Shown here piece after piece: positions 35,345-43,707 of a DNA stretch of 64,000 bases. The position numbers were made by a program, and so were the translations under genes. The notes beneath the pieces are model-generated. The model searched no databases. It was not told where the DNA came from and worked only from the letters and a program-made list of their open reading frames with translations. Numbering within the stretch: the first letter of the stretch is position 1; each line of letters opens with the position of its first letter. The stretch spans positions 1 through 64,000 of the forward strand of contig CANKTH010000009.1 of assembly GCA_947486185.1 (NCBI GenBank), written 5' to 3'. Origin of the DNA: Deltaproteobacteria bacterium (GTDB lineage: Bacteria > Myxococcota_A > UBA796 > SXON01).

Positions 35345-35975
35345 TCGGAACAGCCTCGGACTCGGCGTCCATAGCTTGGAGCAGCAGGGGCATGAGGGCC
35401 CGGTCCACGAGGCGGAACGCCCGGTAGAAGAAACGCAACATCGTGATCCGTCCAGGTGCCAACGGGTCGTGCGGGTCGGCCCCCGCGAGGTCGCTCACTA
35501 CCTTGATCGCCGCAAAATCCGTGCCCTCGCTCCCGCGAAGCACCCACCCAGCCTCCATGTCACAGAGGTCGGCTCGCCCCGCGAGGGCCGCGCGGCGCGT
35601 CTCGGTGACCACCGGCGTGTCCACCGTGATCAGGCTCGCGCGGGGTTGGCCGGGTGTCGTACGAAGCTGACGGCCTTCAAGTTCTACGATCGCCCAGGCG
35701 CTCCCGACCGGCCGACCGGGGCCCAACGCGCCTGCCGTCCCGAAGTTCAGCACCCGCCGCGCCGGTGTACCGATGCGGTGGAGCGCCGACAGCGCCGCCG
35801 ACACGCGGACGCCCGCCCGGGCGCCGACCCCGGTGACCACCAGGGCGACGGGACGGCGCCTGAGCAGCCCGAGCCAGACGATGCCCGCCTCCGGGTCGCA
35901 GAGGGCGCGCCGGCGACGCATCTGTTGTTGCAGCGGGAGGGCCTCGGCATAGAGCGCCGCGACGAGCAGGGTCAC
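35328..35975 (-). CDS. nucleoside phosphorylase/hydrolase (MTA/SAH nucleosidase-like)
   Basis: A 215-residue protein of the purine-nucleoside phosphorylase superfamily: MTLLVAALYAEALPL, then NFGTAGALGPG and DMEAGWVLRG, which holds the substrate-binding Glu of the DMEAA motif, and AIKVVSDLAG with the general-acid Asp. Short relatives include methylthioadenosine nucleosidase, futalosine hydrolase and hopanoid-associated enzymes; which one applies is open. The GTG at 35975 overlaps the purC stop (GTGA), so it is coupled to purine synthesis. Confidence 0.75.
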   Translation of the reverse strand: MTLLVAALYAEALPLQQQMRRRRALCDPEAGIVWLGLLRRRPVALVVTGVGARAGVRVSAALSALHRIGTPARRVLNFGTAGALGPGRPVGSAWAIVELEGRQLRTTPGQPRASLITVDTPVVTETRRAALAGRADLCDMEAGWVLRGSEGTDFAAIKVVSDLAGADPHDPLAPGRITMLRFFYRAFRLVDRALMPLLLQAMDAESEAVPITSLG

Positions 35976-36700
35976 GCCGCGGGAGTATCTGCAAAAACCT
36001 TGGTGACAAGCTCCTGGTAGACCAGCGAGAGGTCGCCCAGGTCGCGGCGGAACACATCCTTGTCGAGGTGACGACCCGTACCTCGCTCCCAAAGGCGCGA
36101 GCCGTCCGGCGTGATCTCGTCCGCCAGCAGCACGGTGTGTCCAGCGCGGCCAAACTCCAGCTTGAAGTCCACGAGGTCGATGTTCAGCCCGCCCCAGAAC
36201 TCGAGGAGGAGCGCGTTGACCGTGAGCGCGTACTCACGCATCGCCGCCAGCTCCCAGCTCCGTGCCCAGCCCATCGCCATAGCGACGTCCTCGTTGATCT
36301 GCGGGTCATTGAGTGCGTCTGACTTATAAAAGTGCTCGACCACGGGTCTCGGCAACACGAGGCCTTCTTCCTGACCGAGCCGGCGAGCGAGGCTGCCTGC
36401 GAGGCGGTTCCGAACGACTACCTCGACCGGGATGATGTCAACCTTGAGGCACAACTGGTCCCGCGGGCCCAGAGCGCGCACCAACGCCGTGGGGACGCCG
36501 CCTGCGGCGGTGAGCTCCAACAGCTTCGTGCTGATGCGGCAGTTGACCTCACCCTTTCCGGCGATGCTCGCCTTCTTGAGGCCGTTGAACGCGGTGGCGT
36601 CGTCCTTGTAGTGGATCCAGACCAGGCTGGGATCGTCGGTGGCGTACACCTGCTTGGCCTTGCCTTCGTAGAGGAGCTCGCCGCGGGCGGGTTGGGACAT
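35972..36700 (-). CDS. purC: SAICAR synthetase
   Basis: PurC joins aspartate to CAIR in purine biosynthesis. The 242-residue protein has the usual length and motifs: LYEGKAKQVY, KDDATAFNG, VEVVVRNRLAGS, and DLVDFKLEFG followed by LADEITPDGSRLW. GGAGG lies five bases before the ATG. It is coupled to the nucleosidase-like gene downstream and diverges from a lipoprotein gene at 36767. Confidence 0.95.
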   Translation of the reverse strand: MSQPARGELLYEGKAKQVYATDDPSLVWIHYKDDATAFNGLKKASIAGKGEVNCRISTKLLELTAAGGVPTALVRALGPRDQLCLKVDIIPVEVVVRNRLAGSLARRLGQEEGLVLPRPVVEHFYKSDALNDPQINEDVAMAMGWARSWELAAMREYALTVNALLLEFWGGLNIDLVDFKLEFGRAGHTVLLADEITPDGSRLWERGTGRHLDKDVFRRDLGDLSLVYQELVTKVFADTPAA

Positions 36701-36766
36701 CGGACCTCCGCCGCGCGGCTATCAAGCCGGGGGGCCCTTCGCATCCCCGTACGTTAGGGCCCTGAG

Positions 36767-38020
36767 GTGCGCGTGCTCCTCCACGGACTTCTGCTGTTGT
36801 TCGCCTGCTCTGATCCGCCCGCCGCGCCGCCCGACGTGCGCGCCGTCGTGACGCCGTCGAGTGTTGACCCGGTCGCCGGATTCCTTGCCTCTTCCCAGCT
36901 TTATCATGAGCAGTCCTGGGACGCGGTCCGCGGCCGCGTCGTGACGCACCTCCACGCCGCCGGTCGTGACCTCGCCCGCGCCGCCGCGCTCCGCAAGGAC
37001 TGGGCTGGATGCGCCGAAAGATACAGCCGCCTCGCCGAGACGCTGGGTCGCACCGCCGCCTTGTCTACTTATACCCTACGTATTCGTGATGCATTGCATG
37101 CCGCCGCGGCGCGCGATGCTTCCCTCTGTCTCGCGCTCTCCCGGGGCGAACCGCCACCGCTTGCGAGTGCCGGCGTGGCCCGGATCCGAAGTCGTTATCA
37201 CCGCATCGTAGCTGGGCTGCCCGAGGAAGCTGAGCTTCGCACCGAGATCGCCGCTTTTTCGGAACCCGTCTTGCCCCAGACGGCGGACCGGAGCGCGCTC
37301 CGGGCGGCGATGGTGGAGCTCGGCGCCGATAGCGTTGATCCGCTCGGAGTGACCGATCCCTGGGGCCCGTGGACGCCGCTCGAGGCTCGGCGTCAGGTGG
37401 AGGCGATCACGGCGGCGCTGGACCTGCGGACGGAGCCGGATCCCCACCTGTTGCCCGGAAAGCTCGTCGCGATCGTTGAGGCACAGTTCTCCGAGGCAGA
37501 GCTGGGCGGGAGCCCCAACGGGGACAGCTACGTGGACACCGGCGGCGTACCTGGGCCGGCCGGGATGGGTCGGGGCGGCTCAGCGGTCACCGGCGAGGCC
37601 GGAAGGCTCATCCCGCTGAGCAACTCAGAGGCCGCCAACGCGGTGATCGCGCTCGCCGTCCGCGTGGGCAGCGGCCCCGAAGGGGACCGCGCCGCGCGCC
37701 AGGTGAGAAACACGGGCGTGCGGGTGCTCGCGCGCCGGGGTGCATGGGCGGAGGCGCTCACGGTGCTGGCCAGCTCGTGGCCACTCGTCACGTTCGATCT
37801 GGCATGCCCCAACCGTGTGGCCACCCTTCATGGCCTCGAAGGTCGGCTCCGGATGCTGGGCGGCGACCCTGACGCCGAGGCGGTCCTCCAGCGTTCGGTC
37901 GCCGACAGTGAGGCCTTCCTCGCGGCGGTCGACGCGGCGGAGTCGCGCCCACCGAGCGCCGGCGGGCTCCGTCCCACGCCGCCGCCGGCCGCGCCGCCGA
38001 CACCTCCAATACGAAGGTAA
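36767..38020 (+). CDS. lipoprotein with helical repeats, unknown
   Basis: The product is 417 residues. The N-terminus LLHGLLLLFAC is a lipoprotein signal. The mature part is largely helical (LYHEQSWDAVRGRVVTHLH; AALRKDWAGCAERYSRLAET), suggesting degenerate TPR repeats. A Gly-rich insert lies near 245-270 and the tail is Pro-rich (TPPPAAPPTPP). The start codon is GTG and the ribosome site is weak. It precedes the ethanolamine operon by 62 bases but shares no obvious function with it. Confidence 0.65.
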   Translation: MRVLLHGLLLLFACSDPPAAPPDVRAVVTPSSVDPVAGFLASSQLYHEQSWDAVRGRVVTHLHAAGRDLARAAALRKDWAGCAERYSRLAETLGRTAALSTYTLRIRDALHAAAARDASLCLALSRGEPPPLASAGVARIRSRYHRIVAGLPEEAELRTEIAAFSEPVLPQTADRSALRAAMVELGADSVDPLGVTDPWGPWTPLEARRQVEAITAALDLRTEPDPHLLPGKLVAIVEAQFSEAELGGSPNGDSYVDTGGVPGPAGMGRGGSAVTGEAGRLIPLSNSEAANAVIALAVRVGSGPEGDRAARQVRNTGVRVLARRGAWAEALTVLASSWPLVTFDLACPNRVATLHGLEGRLRMLGGDPDAEAVLQRSVADSEAFLAAVDAAESRPPSAGGLRPTPPPAAPPTPPIRR

Positions 38021-38082
38021 AAGGCACTGATTTCGGAATCTGCGCCTTCGAGCCCTTTTCCGGGCGCCGCGGCTCTGGCAAG

Positions 38083-39453
38083 ATGCGCGGCGTGAATCTC
38101 AGTGTGAGCATCCGCGGCGTCAGCTGGCGCTTTCAGTCGGTCAAGGAGGTCTTGGCCAAAGCCAATCCGCCCAAGTCAGGCGATGACCTCGCTGGCGTGT
38201 CCGCGCGTGATCCCGTCGAACGTGTCGCGGCGCGCGCGGTGCTCGCTGGCCTCACGCTGGGCGAGCTGCGACGGAGTCCGGTCATCCCGTACGAGGAGGA
38301 CGAGCTCACGCGGGTTGTCGAGGACAACCTGGATGAAAGTGCATTTTCAGCGATACGGGAGCTGACCGTAGGCCAGTTTCGTGAGTGGCTGCTCTCCGAA
38401 CGTAGCACCGGCCCGCTCATCCGCGCGATCTCGCCGGGGCTGACTCCGGAGATGGTCGCAGGCGTGTGTAAGCTCATGTCCAACCTGGACCTGATGGTGG
38501 CGGGCGCGAAGTGCCAGGTGGTGGTGCGGGCCAACAACACCCTCGGCCTCCCCGGCCGGATGTCGTCCCGTCTCCAGCCCAACCACCCCACGGACGATGT
38601 GTTGGGGATCCTGTACACCACCCGCGAAGGCCTGTCCTACGGCTGCGGCGACGCGGTGCTCGGCGTCAATCCCGCCACCGACACGCCAGAGTCGACCGCG
38701 GAAATCCTGCGCGCGCTCCACGACCTGCGGCTCCGCAACCAGATCCCCACACAACACTGTGTGCTCTCCCACGTCACGGTGCAGATGAAGGCGCTCGACC
38801 TCGCCTGCCCGATGGACTTGATGTTCCAGTCTTTTGCCGGTTCCGAAAAGGGAAATCGTGCTTTCGGCATCTCGGTGGCGTTGATGGACGAGGCCTACGA
38901 CAAGATGCGTCGCCTCACCACCAATCAGGGCCCCAACTTCATGTACTTCGAGACGGGCCAGGGCAACGCGCTGTCCTCCGAGGCGCACCACGGCGCCGAT
39001 CAGGTCACAATGGAGGCCCGCTGCTACGGCTTTGCGCGGCGTTACAAGCCATTTCTTGTCAACACTGTCGTGGGGTTCATCGGTCCTGAGTACCTCGAGA
39101 ACGGGCCCCAGATCACCCGCGCTGGCCTCGAAGACCACTTCATGGGCAAGCTGATGGGCCTCCCGATGGGCTGCGACGCCTGTTTCACGTACCACGCGTC
39201 GATGTCCCAGGATGAACTTGAGTCCTTGAAGGTGCTCCTGTGTGCCGCCGGGTGCAGCTACCTCATGTCGTTGCCGGTCGGTGACGACATCATGCTCAAC
39301 TACCAGTCCACCTCCTTTCACGATATTCCATCGGTGCGCCGGCTACTTTCACGCCGTCCGACGCCCGAGTTCGACGCCTGGCTCAACCACGTTGGCATCA
39401 TGAAGGGTGACAACCCGGGTGAACGTTTTGGTGATCCCTCGGTGATCCGATGA
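38083..39453 (+). CDS. eutB: ethanolamine ammonia-lyase large subunit
   Basis: EutB is the catalytic subunit of the B12-dependent enzyme that turns ethanolamine into acetaldehyde and ammonia. The 456-residue product has the family length and segments such as CQVVVRANNTLGLPG, RLQPNHPTDD, EGLSYGCGDAVLGVNPATD, SHVTVQMKALDLACPMDLMFQS and FETGQGNALSSEAHHG. The ATG at 38083 is used; GTG 38092 is possible. It is followed by eutC with an ATGA overlap. No eutA reactivase, aldehyde dehydrogenase or adenosyltransferase lies nearby. Confidence 0.95.
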   Translation: MRGVNLSVSIRGVSWRFQSVKEVLAKANPPKSGDDLAGVSARDPVERVAARAVLAGLTLGELRRSPVIPYEEDELTRVVEDNLDESAFSAIRELTVGQFREWLLSERSTGPLIRAISPGLTPEMVAGVCKLMSNLDLMVAGAKCQVVVRANNTLGLPGRMSSRLQPNHPTDDVLGILYTTREGLSYGCGDAVLGVNPATDTPESTAEILRALHDLRLRNQIPTQHCVLSHVTVQMKALDLACPMDLMFQSFAGSEKGNRAFGISVALMDEAYDKMRRLTTNQGPNFMYFETGQGNALSSEAHHGADQVTMEARCYGFARRYKPFLVNTVVGFIGPEYLENGPQITRAGLEDHFMGKLMGLPMGCDACFTYHASMSQDELESLKVLLCAAGCSYLMSLPVGDDIMLNYQSTSFHDIPSVRRLLSRRPTPEFDAWLNHVGIMKGDNPGERFGDPSVIR

Positions 39454-40379
39454 ACGAGCTCCACACGAGCCGCACGCGGGAGCTGGTGGCGGTGCTGCGC
39501 CGGGAGCTGGGAGGGGCCGCGCCTCTGCCGCCGCCACCGCCGGTGCCCGAGATCCCGCTTCCTCCGGCTCGTATCTGGCCAACCGAGAGTCACCGATCGA
39601 GCTACGCCGAGCGCACCGCAGGACACACGACGGCGCTCCTTGGGGTTGGGCACTGCGGTACCCGATACCACACCGACCTCGTGCTCCAGTTCCAGGCCGA
39701 GCTCGCGGTGGCGCACGGCGCCGTGGCGACCGAGCTCGAGGCCGATTGGGCCGAAAAGAACGGTCTTCTTCCCCTACACACGCGAGTGAGCTCGCACCGC
39801 GAATTCCTGCTACGCCCGGACCTGGGACGTCGGCTCAACGACGCGTCGGTCGAGCGGCTCCGCGCGGAGGCCCGGAAGGGCGTTGACGTGCAGCCCATCC
39901 TGGCCGACGGGCTCTCCGCCGTGGCGTGCATGGGCGCTGGAATGGAGCTTCTTGGCCACTTTACCCGCGCGTGTGAGGCGCGGGGGCTCAGCGTGGGCAC
40001 GCCGATGTGCGCGCACCACGCCCGGGTCTGGCTCGAGGACGAGATCGGCGAGATCGTCGGCGCAAAGGTCGCCGCGATCCTGCTCGGTGAGCGACCCGGC
40101 CTGGGCACCGGTGACGGCCTGTCCGCCTACCTCGTCTACCACCCGAAGGTGGGGAACACCGACGGCAACCGCAACATGATGTCCAACATACACGCCCGCG
40201 GCATCCATCCGAACGAGGCGGCCAACAAGTTGGCGGTCCTGGCCCGGGCGATGATTCAGCAGCAGACCTCCGGGGTCTCCCTTGATCTTCGGCCTTTGCT
40301 CGCCGAGCTGGGCGACGCAGTGAGCGGCAAACCCCAGGCACCCCAGGCGCGGGTTCGATTGGTAGAGGTACCCCGATGA
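39450..40379 (+). CDS. eutC: ethanolamine ammonia-lyase small subunit
   Basis: EutC completes the B12-binding site of the lyase. The 309-residue protein has an N-terminal helical and Pro-rich leader (PLPPPPPVPEIPLPP, about 26-40), then the conserved core: ILADGLSAVAC, DEIGEIVGAKVAAILLGERPGLGTGD and PKVGNTDGNRNMMSNIH. The N-terminal part in other bacteria can direct the lyase into the microcompartment. ATGA overlaps join it to eutB and eutL. Confidence 0.95.
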   Translation: MNELHTSRTRELVAVLRRELGGAAPLPPPPPVPEIPLPPARIWPTESHRSSYAERTAGHTTALLGVGHCGTRYHTDLVLQFQAELAVAHGAVATELEADWAEKNGLLPLHTRVSSHREFLLRPDLGRRLNDASVERLRAEARKGVDVQPILADGLSAVACMGAGMELLGHFTRACEARGLSVGTPMCAHHARVWLEDEIGEIVGAKVAAILLGERPGLGTGDGLSAYLVYHPKVGNTDGNRNMMSNIHARGIHPNEAANKLAVLARAMIQQQTSGVSLDLRPLLAELGDAVSGKPQAPQARVRLVEVPR

Positions 40380-41032
40380 CGCTCGAGCCCATCTTCCCCA
40401 AGATCCTGTCGGTTCGGCGTATCCCAGGGGCGGATCCTGCGCTGTTGCGCGCCTACGGCGCCGATCCGGGTCGGCACACCTCACTCGGCCTCATCACGGT
40501 GGATCAGGACGATCCTACCTATGTCGCGCTTGACGAGGCCACCAAACACGCTGAGGTGGATGTCGTATATGCGCGTAGCTTCTACGCCGGCTCTGCCCAC
40601 GCCTCCGGTGCGCTCTCGGGAGAAATTCTCGGCGTCATCGCGGCCGCCGACCCCGCCGAGATCGACGCGGGCCTCGACGCCATCATCCGTTGCCTCGAAC
40701 ATGATGCGTGCTTCTACGCGGCAAATGCCGCAGGTACGGTGACGGTCTTTCCCCATGTCATCGCTTCACTCGGGCGCTACCTGTCGGCCCAGGCAGGGAT
40801 AGCCCCAGGTAGCCCCATGGCCTACCTGGTCGCGCCCCCCATGGAGGCCACGGTTGGCCTGGACGCTGCGTTGAAGGCGGCCGATGTCACGGCGGTCAAG
40901 GTGTTCCCGCCGCCTACTGAGACCAACTTTGCGGCGTCTTGGCTCTCCGGTTCTTTGCCGGCTTGTGAGGCTGCGGCGATGGCCTTCGCCGCGATGGTGG
41001 TCGAGGTGGCGGGAGCCCCGAGAGAGCGCTGA
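40376..41032 (+). CDS. eutL: ethanolamine microcompartment shell protein EutL
   Basis: EutL is a trimeric tandem-BMC shell protein with a gated central pore in the ethanolamine microcompartment. The 218-residue length and segments (LGLITVDQDDPTYVALDEAT, DVVYARSFYAGSAH, EILGVIAAADPAEI, PPTETNFAASWLSGS) fit closely. No hexameric (EutM/EutK) or pentameric (EutN) shell gene is present in the window, so a full shell would need genes elsewhere. ATGA overlap with eutC shows coupled expression. Confidence 0.92.
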   Translation: MTLEPIFPKILSVRRIPGADPALLRAYGADPGRHTSLGLITVDQDDPTYVALDEATKHAEVDVVYARSFYAGSAHASGALSGEILGVIAAADPAEIDAGLDAIIRCLEHDACFYAANAAGTVTVFPHVIASLGRYLSAQAGIAPGSPMAYLVAPPMEATVGLDAALKAADVTAVKVFPPPTETNFAASWLSGSLPACEAAAMAFAAMVVEVAGAPRER

Positions 41033-41048
41033 TCGGCCGGCGTCAGCG
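41027..41048. terminator. hairpin over convergent stop codons of eutL and P450 gene
   Basis: CGCTGA at 41027-41032 (ending with the eutL stop) pairs with TCAGCG at 41043-41048 (starting with the P450 stop on the minus strand). The loop is ten bases. This repeats the design seen at 28072-28094, where each stem arm contains a stop codon. No T-tract. Confidence 0.45.
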
Positions 41049-42350
41049 TGGTGAAAGCTCGACCTTGAACCCGTCTACAAAGCCGGCAGGGATCAGGTTC
41101 CAACGTCGGGCCGCTGGTCCCGGCGGGAGTCGGTACCGGTAGCCACGAACGAGCTCGATGAGGAAGAGCTCGGTCACCAGGGTGGAGTACTCAACACCGA
41201 GACAACGATGGCCTTCGGGCGGCCCGCTGCCTTGGGGATGCCAGGCGTGCGGGTGTTTCCGGTGCTCTTCGCGCGGGGCGGCGTACCGGTCGGGGTCGAA
41301 TTGCTCGGGCTGGGTGAAGACCGCGGGATCGGAGTTCGAGAGTGTCAGCGCGAGTTGCACCCCCCAGCCCTCCGGCACCAAAAATCCTGCGTGGGTAAAG
41401 GTTTTTGCTGCGGACCCAAAGGCGAAGGGTACGATAGGCGCGGTACGCTTCGCCTCCATGATCAGGTGGGTCAGCAGGGTCGAACGGCCGAGGGACGCGA
41501 TCGACAGGGCCTCGGGCAGGCCCATGATCTCCGCCTCCACCCGCGCGGCGAGGGCAGGGTCGGCCGCGAGCCGCATCATGAGCTCGGCGAAGAGCGCGTA
41601 CACGATGTACCCGGCGATGAACATGTGATTCAGCTCAAGCACGACCTCGAGATCGTCCAACGCTCGGCCGTCCGCCGGCGGTGCCTGGAGCATCGCGGAG
41701 AGGCCGTCGGCGCACGGCGCCGCGCGCCGCGCCACCACCAGCTCACCAAGATGGCGCACGACCGCGTCACGCGCGGCGAGGGCTCGCCGGTAGGTCGTAC
41801 CGGGGAGGTTGATCGGCGGGGAGAGGAAGCCGGCGGTGAGGCGTAGATAGTTCTGGAACAAACTCTCGAGTTGGGGTCCGCCCTCGAGGCCGAGGACGTT
41901 CCTGGCGATCGCGCTCACCGCGAGGCGTTGGAGCTCGACCTCCAAGGCGCCCCCGCCTCGCGCCGCCCACGCCTGGAGGCTCTGTGAGAACAGCGGCCGG
42001 AGCTCGGCGAGGTAGCGCTCGAGGTGCTCCGGAGTGAAGGCGCTCAGCATCGCGCGTTTGAGCACTGCGGGGCGAGGTCCGTCGAGCATCCCCATGTTCT
42101 TGCCGGCGAACAGCTCGCCTACGTGACCGGGATGACCGTTCTGCCGAGACACTCGTTCGGGATCGAGGAAGGCCTCCATGCCCTCGGGCCCAGACAAAAA
42201 AGCAAACTCTCGGCCCAGAATGCGGGAGCGGAACACCGGCCCGTAGCGCAACCTCCGCTCGGTCTGGAACTGGTAGGGATCCGCGAGGAGCGCGAGCGTC
42301 TCCCCGAGGAAGGGCAGGCCCGGGTTGCCGGGCGGAAGTGGTGTGTTCAT
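41043..42350 (-). CDS. cytochrome P450 with atypical I-helix and heme loop
   Basis: The product is 435 residues. It opens PLPPGNPGLPFLGETL, like CYP120/CYP26-type P450s. ExxR is E299-AK-R302. The heme Cys is C383 in HPQGSGPPEGHRCLG. The canonical FGxGxRxCxG loop is longer here and recalls the PQGGG...GHRC loop of CYP152 fatty-acid peroxygenases. In the I-helix the usual (A/G)Gx(D/E)T(T/S) reads AGYIVY (246-251), so the acid and the Thr of oxygen activation are missing. It may therefore use peroxide or an unusual proton path. No ferredoxin partner is adjacent. Confidence 0.85.
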   Translation of the reverse strand: MNTPLPPGNPGLPFLGETLALLADPYQFQTERRLRYGPVFRSRILGREFAFLSGPEGMEAFLDPERVSRQNGHPGHVGELFAGKNMGMLDGPRPAVLKRAMLSAFTPEHLERYLAELRPLFSQSLQAWAARGGGALEVELQRLAVSAIARNVLGLEGGPQLESLFQNYLRLTAGFLSPPINLPGTTYRRALAARDAVVRHLGELVVARRAAPCADGLSAMLQAPPADGRALDDLEVVLELNHMFIAGYIVYALFAELMMRLAADPALAARVEAEIMGLPEALSIASLGRSTLLTHLIMEAKRTAPIVPFAFGSAAKTFTHAGFLVPEGWGVQLALTLSNSDPAVFTQPEQFDPDRYAAPREEHRKHPHAWHPQGSGPPEGHRCLGVEYSTLVTELFLIELVRGYRYRLPPGPAARRWNLIPAGFVDGFKVELSPR

Positions 42351-42476
42351 CGGGTCCCGGGGAATGCCCCATCATACGCCGCGCGCCCCTGTTCGGATCG
42401 CCGTGTGCCGGCCCGAACCGTCGCTCGTTCCGCGGATTGGACTTGCCGGAACCGGCTCAACGGGCGAATTGCGCGG

Positions 42477-43031
42477 ATGCCGCTCTCCCCCGCCGCGATC
42501 ACCTTCCTTGGCCGTGCCAACAGCCGATGGTTGTTTGGCTTGTTCTCCCTCTGGAAGTTACCTTCTGCGTGGTTCGCCGGTGTGCACGTCCGGAGCCTCA
42601 CGCCGGCCCGGTGTGTGACCGCGGTGCCCTACGGCTGGCGCAGCCAGAACCCCTTCTCCTCCATCTATTTTGCGGCGCAGGCTATGGCTGCGGAGCTCTC
42701 GACCGGCGCGCTGGTGATGCTGGCGATCGAGGACGCGGGCGTGCCTTTCTCGATGTTGATCGTGGACCTTCACGCTACCTTCGGGAAAAAGGCGGTGGCC
42801 CTAGCCGAGTTCACCTGCGAGGGTGGCGACGCGGTCTTCAGCGCCGTCGCGGAGGCGCGGCGTACGGGAGAGCCCCAGGTGATCACCTTGGAGACTGTCG
42901 GGCGTATGTCCGATGGCACCGAGGTGAGCCGCTTCCGCTTTACCTGGTCGATGAAGGCGCGAAATCGAGCGGCGGCGCTACCCGCACCTAATACACCCGC
43001 GAACCTCGAGACTCCAGCTCAAACGGGTTGA
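42477..43031 (+). CDS. DUF4442 (hotdog-fold) thioesterase-like protein
   Basis: This 184-residue protein begins MPLSPAAITFLGRANSRWLFG. The core VRSLTPARCVTAVPYGWRSQNPFSSIYFAAQAMAAELS, in which NPFSSIYFAAQAMAAE is the diagnostic run, belongs to the DUF4442 branch of hotdog proteins related to acyl-CoA thioesterases and YiiD. These generally act on acyl thioesters, though the substrate is unknown. The ATG at 42477 starts 126 bases from the divergent P450 gene. Its 3' end overlaps the convergent pilin-like gene by 44 bases. Confidence 0.72.
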   Translation: MPLSPAAITFLGRANSRWLFGLFSLWKLPSAWFAGVHVRSLTPARCVTAVPYGWRSQNPFSSIYFAAQAMAAELSTGALVMLAIEDAGVPFSMLIVDLHATFGKKAVALAEFTCEGGDAVFSAVAEARRTGEPQVITLETVGRMSDGTEVSRFRFTWSMKARNRAAALPAPNTPANLETPAQTG

Positions 43032-43470
43032 GCTGCGTCGCCCAGGCCCGGGCAAGAACGTTGTCGTCGTCCACGTCAATCTTGCCTTCGACGGTGTATA
43101 CGCCGTCTTCTACCCGCACCTCGTAGTTGCCGCGGAGCAGCCCCTCGGGTTGGAAGCCGATCACGGCCCAGGCACCCTCGAGATGGAACGTGACGGCGAC
43201 GCCATCCAGCTCAGCGTCGGGCCGTGGCGCGAGCGGACAGGCTACCGGGCGCCCGAAGGCACGCACATAAAGGTTCTCGGAAGACCGGATACGTTCGACG
43301 TGCACCGCCAGCTCGGCGCGTTTCGAATGGAGCTGCATGTAGCGATAGTTGGGCACCGCGATCGCCGCGAGCACGGCCACGAACCCCAGCCCCAACACCA
43401 GCTCGACCCAGGCGATGCCGCGACGACGTCGCTGTCTGAGGTTTGGGAGCGCGGTACGTGTGCTGGTCAT
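42988..43470 (-). CDS. type IV pilin-like protein with degenerate prepilin motif
   Basis: The product is 160 residues. After RRRR comes GIAWVELVLGLGFVAVLAAIAVPNY, of which G-I-A-W-V-E is the prepilin cleavage site. It keeps the Gly before the cut and Glu at +5 but has Ile at +1 (usually Phe), and the rest departs from GFTLIE. The long hydrophobic helix and the following NYRYMQLHSKRAELA pattern are those of minor pilins or pseudopilins. GGGGA five bases before the ATG supports the start. Confidence 0.72.
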   Translation of the reverse strand: MTSTRTALPNLRQRRRRGIAWVELVLGLGFVAVLAAIAVPNYRYMQLHSKRAELAVHVERIRSSENLYVRAFGRPVACPLAPRPDAELDGVAVTFHLEGAWAVIGFQPEGLLRGNYEVRVEDGVYTVEGKIDVDDDNVLARAWATQLNPFELESRGSRVY

Positions 43471-43707
43471 TTCCCCGCTTATCCTCGGGCGGGCGCGTGT
43501 TCGACCCCCGCGCCGGCTCGGGAGTCGGAATGCGTGCCCCCATCAGAATCGGCGTGCCGCGCCGATGATGGACGCCCTTGTTGCGCCGATCCCGGTCCGC
43601 TGGTGAAGATCGCCGGGCCTCGGTTGGGCTTGATGCGAGCCTGCGTCGGGCGCTCGCCGACCGGCGCCGGCCGCCCGGAACCCGCTTCCCCGTCGACGCG
43701 CAGGGCT

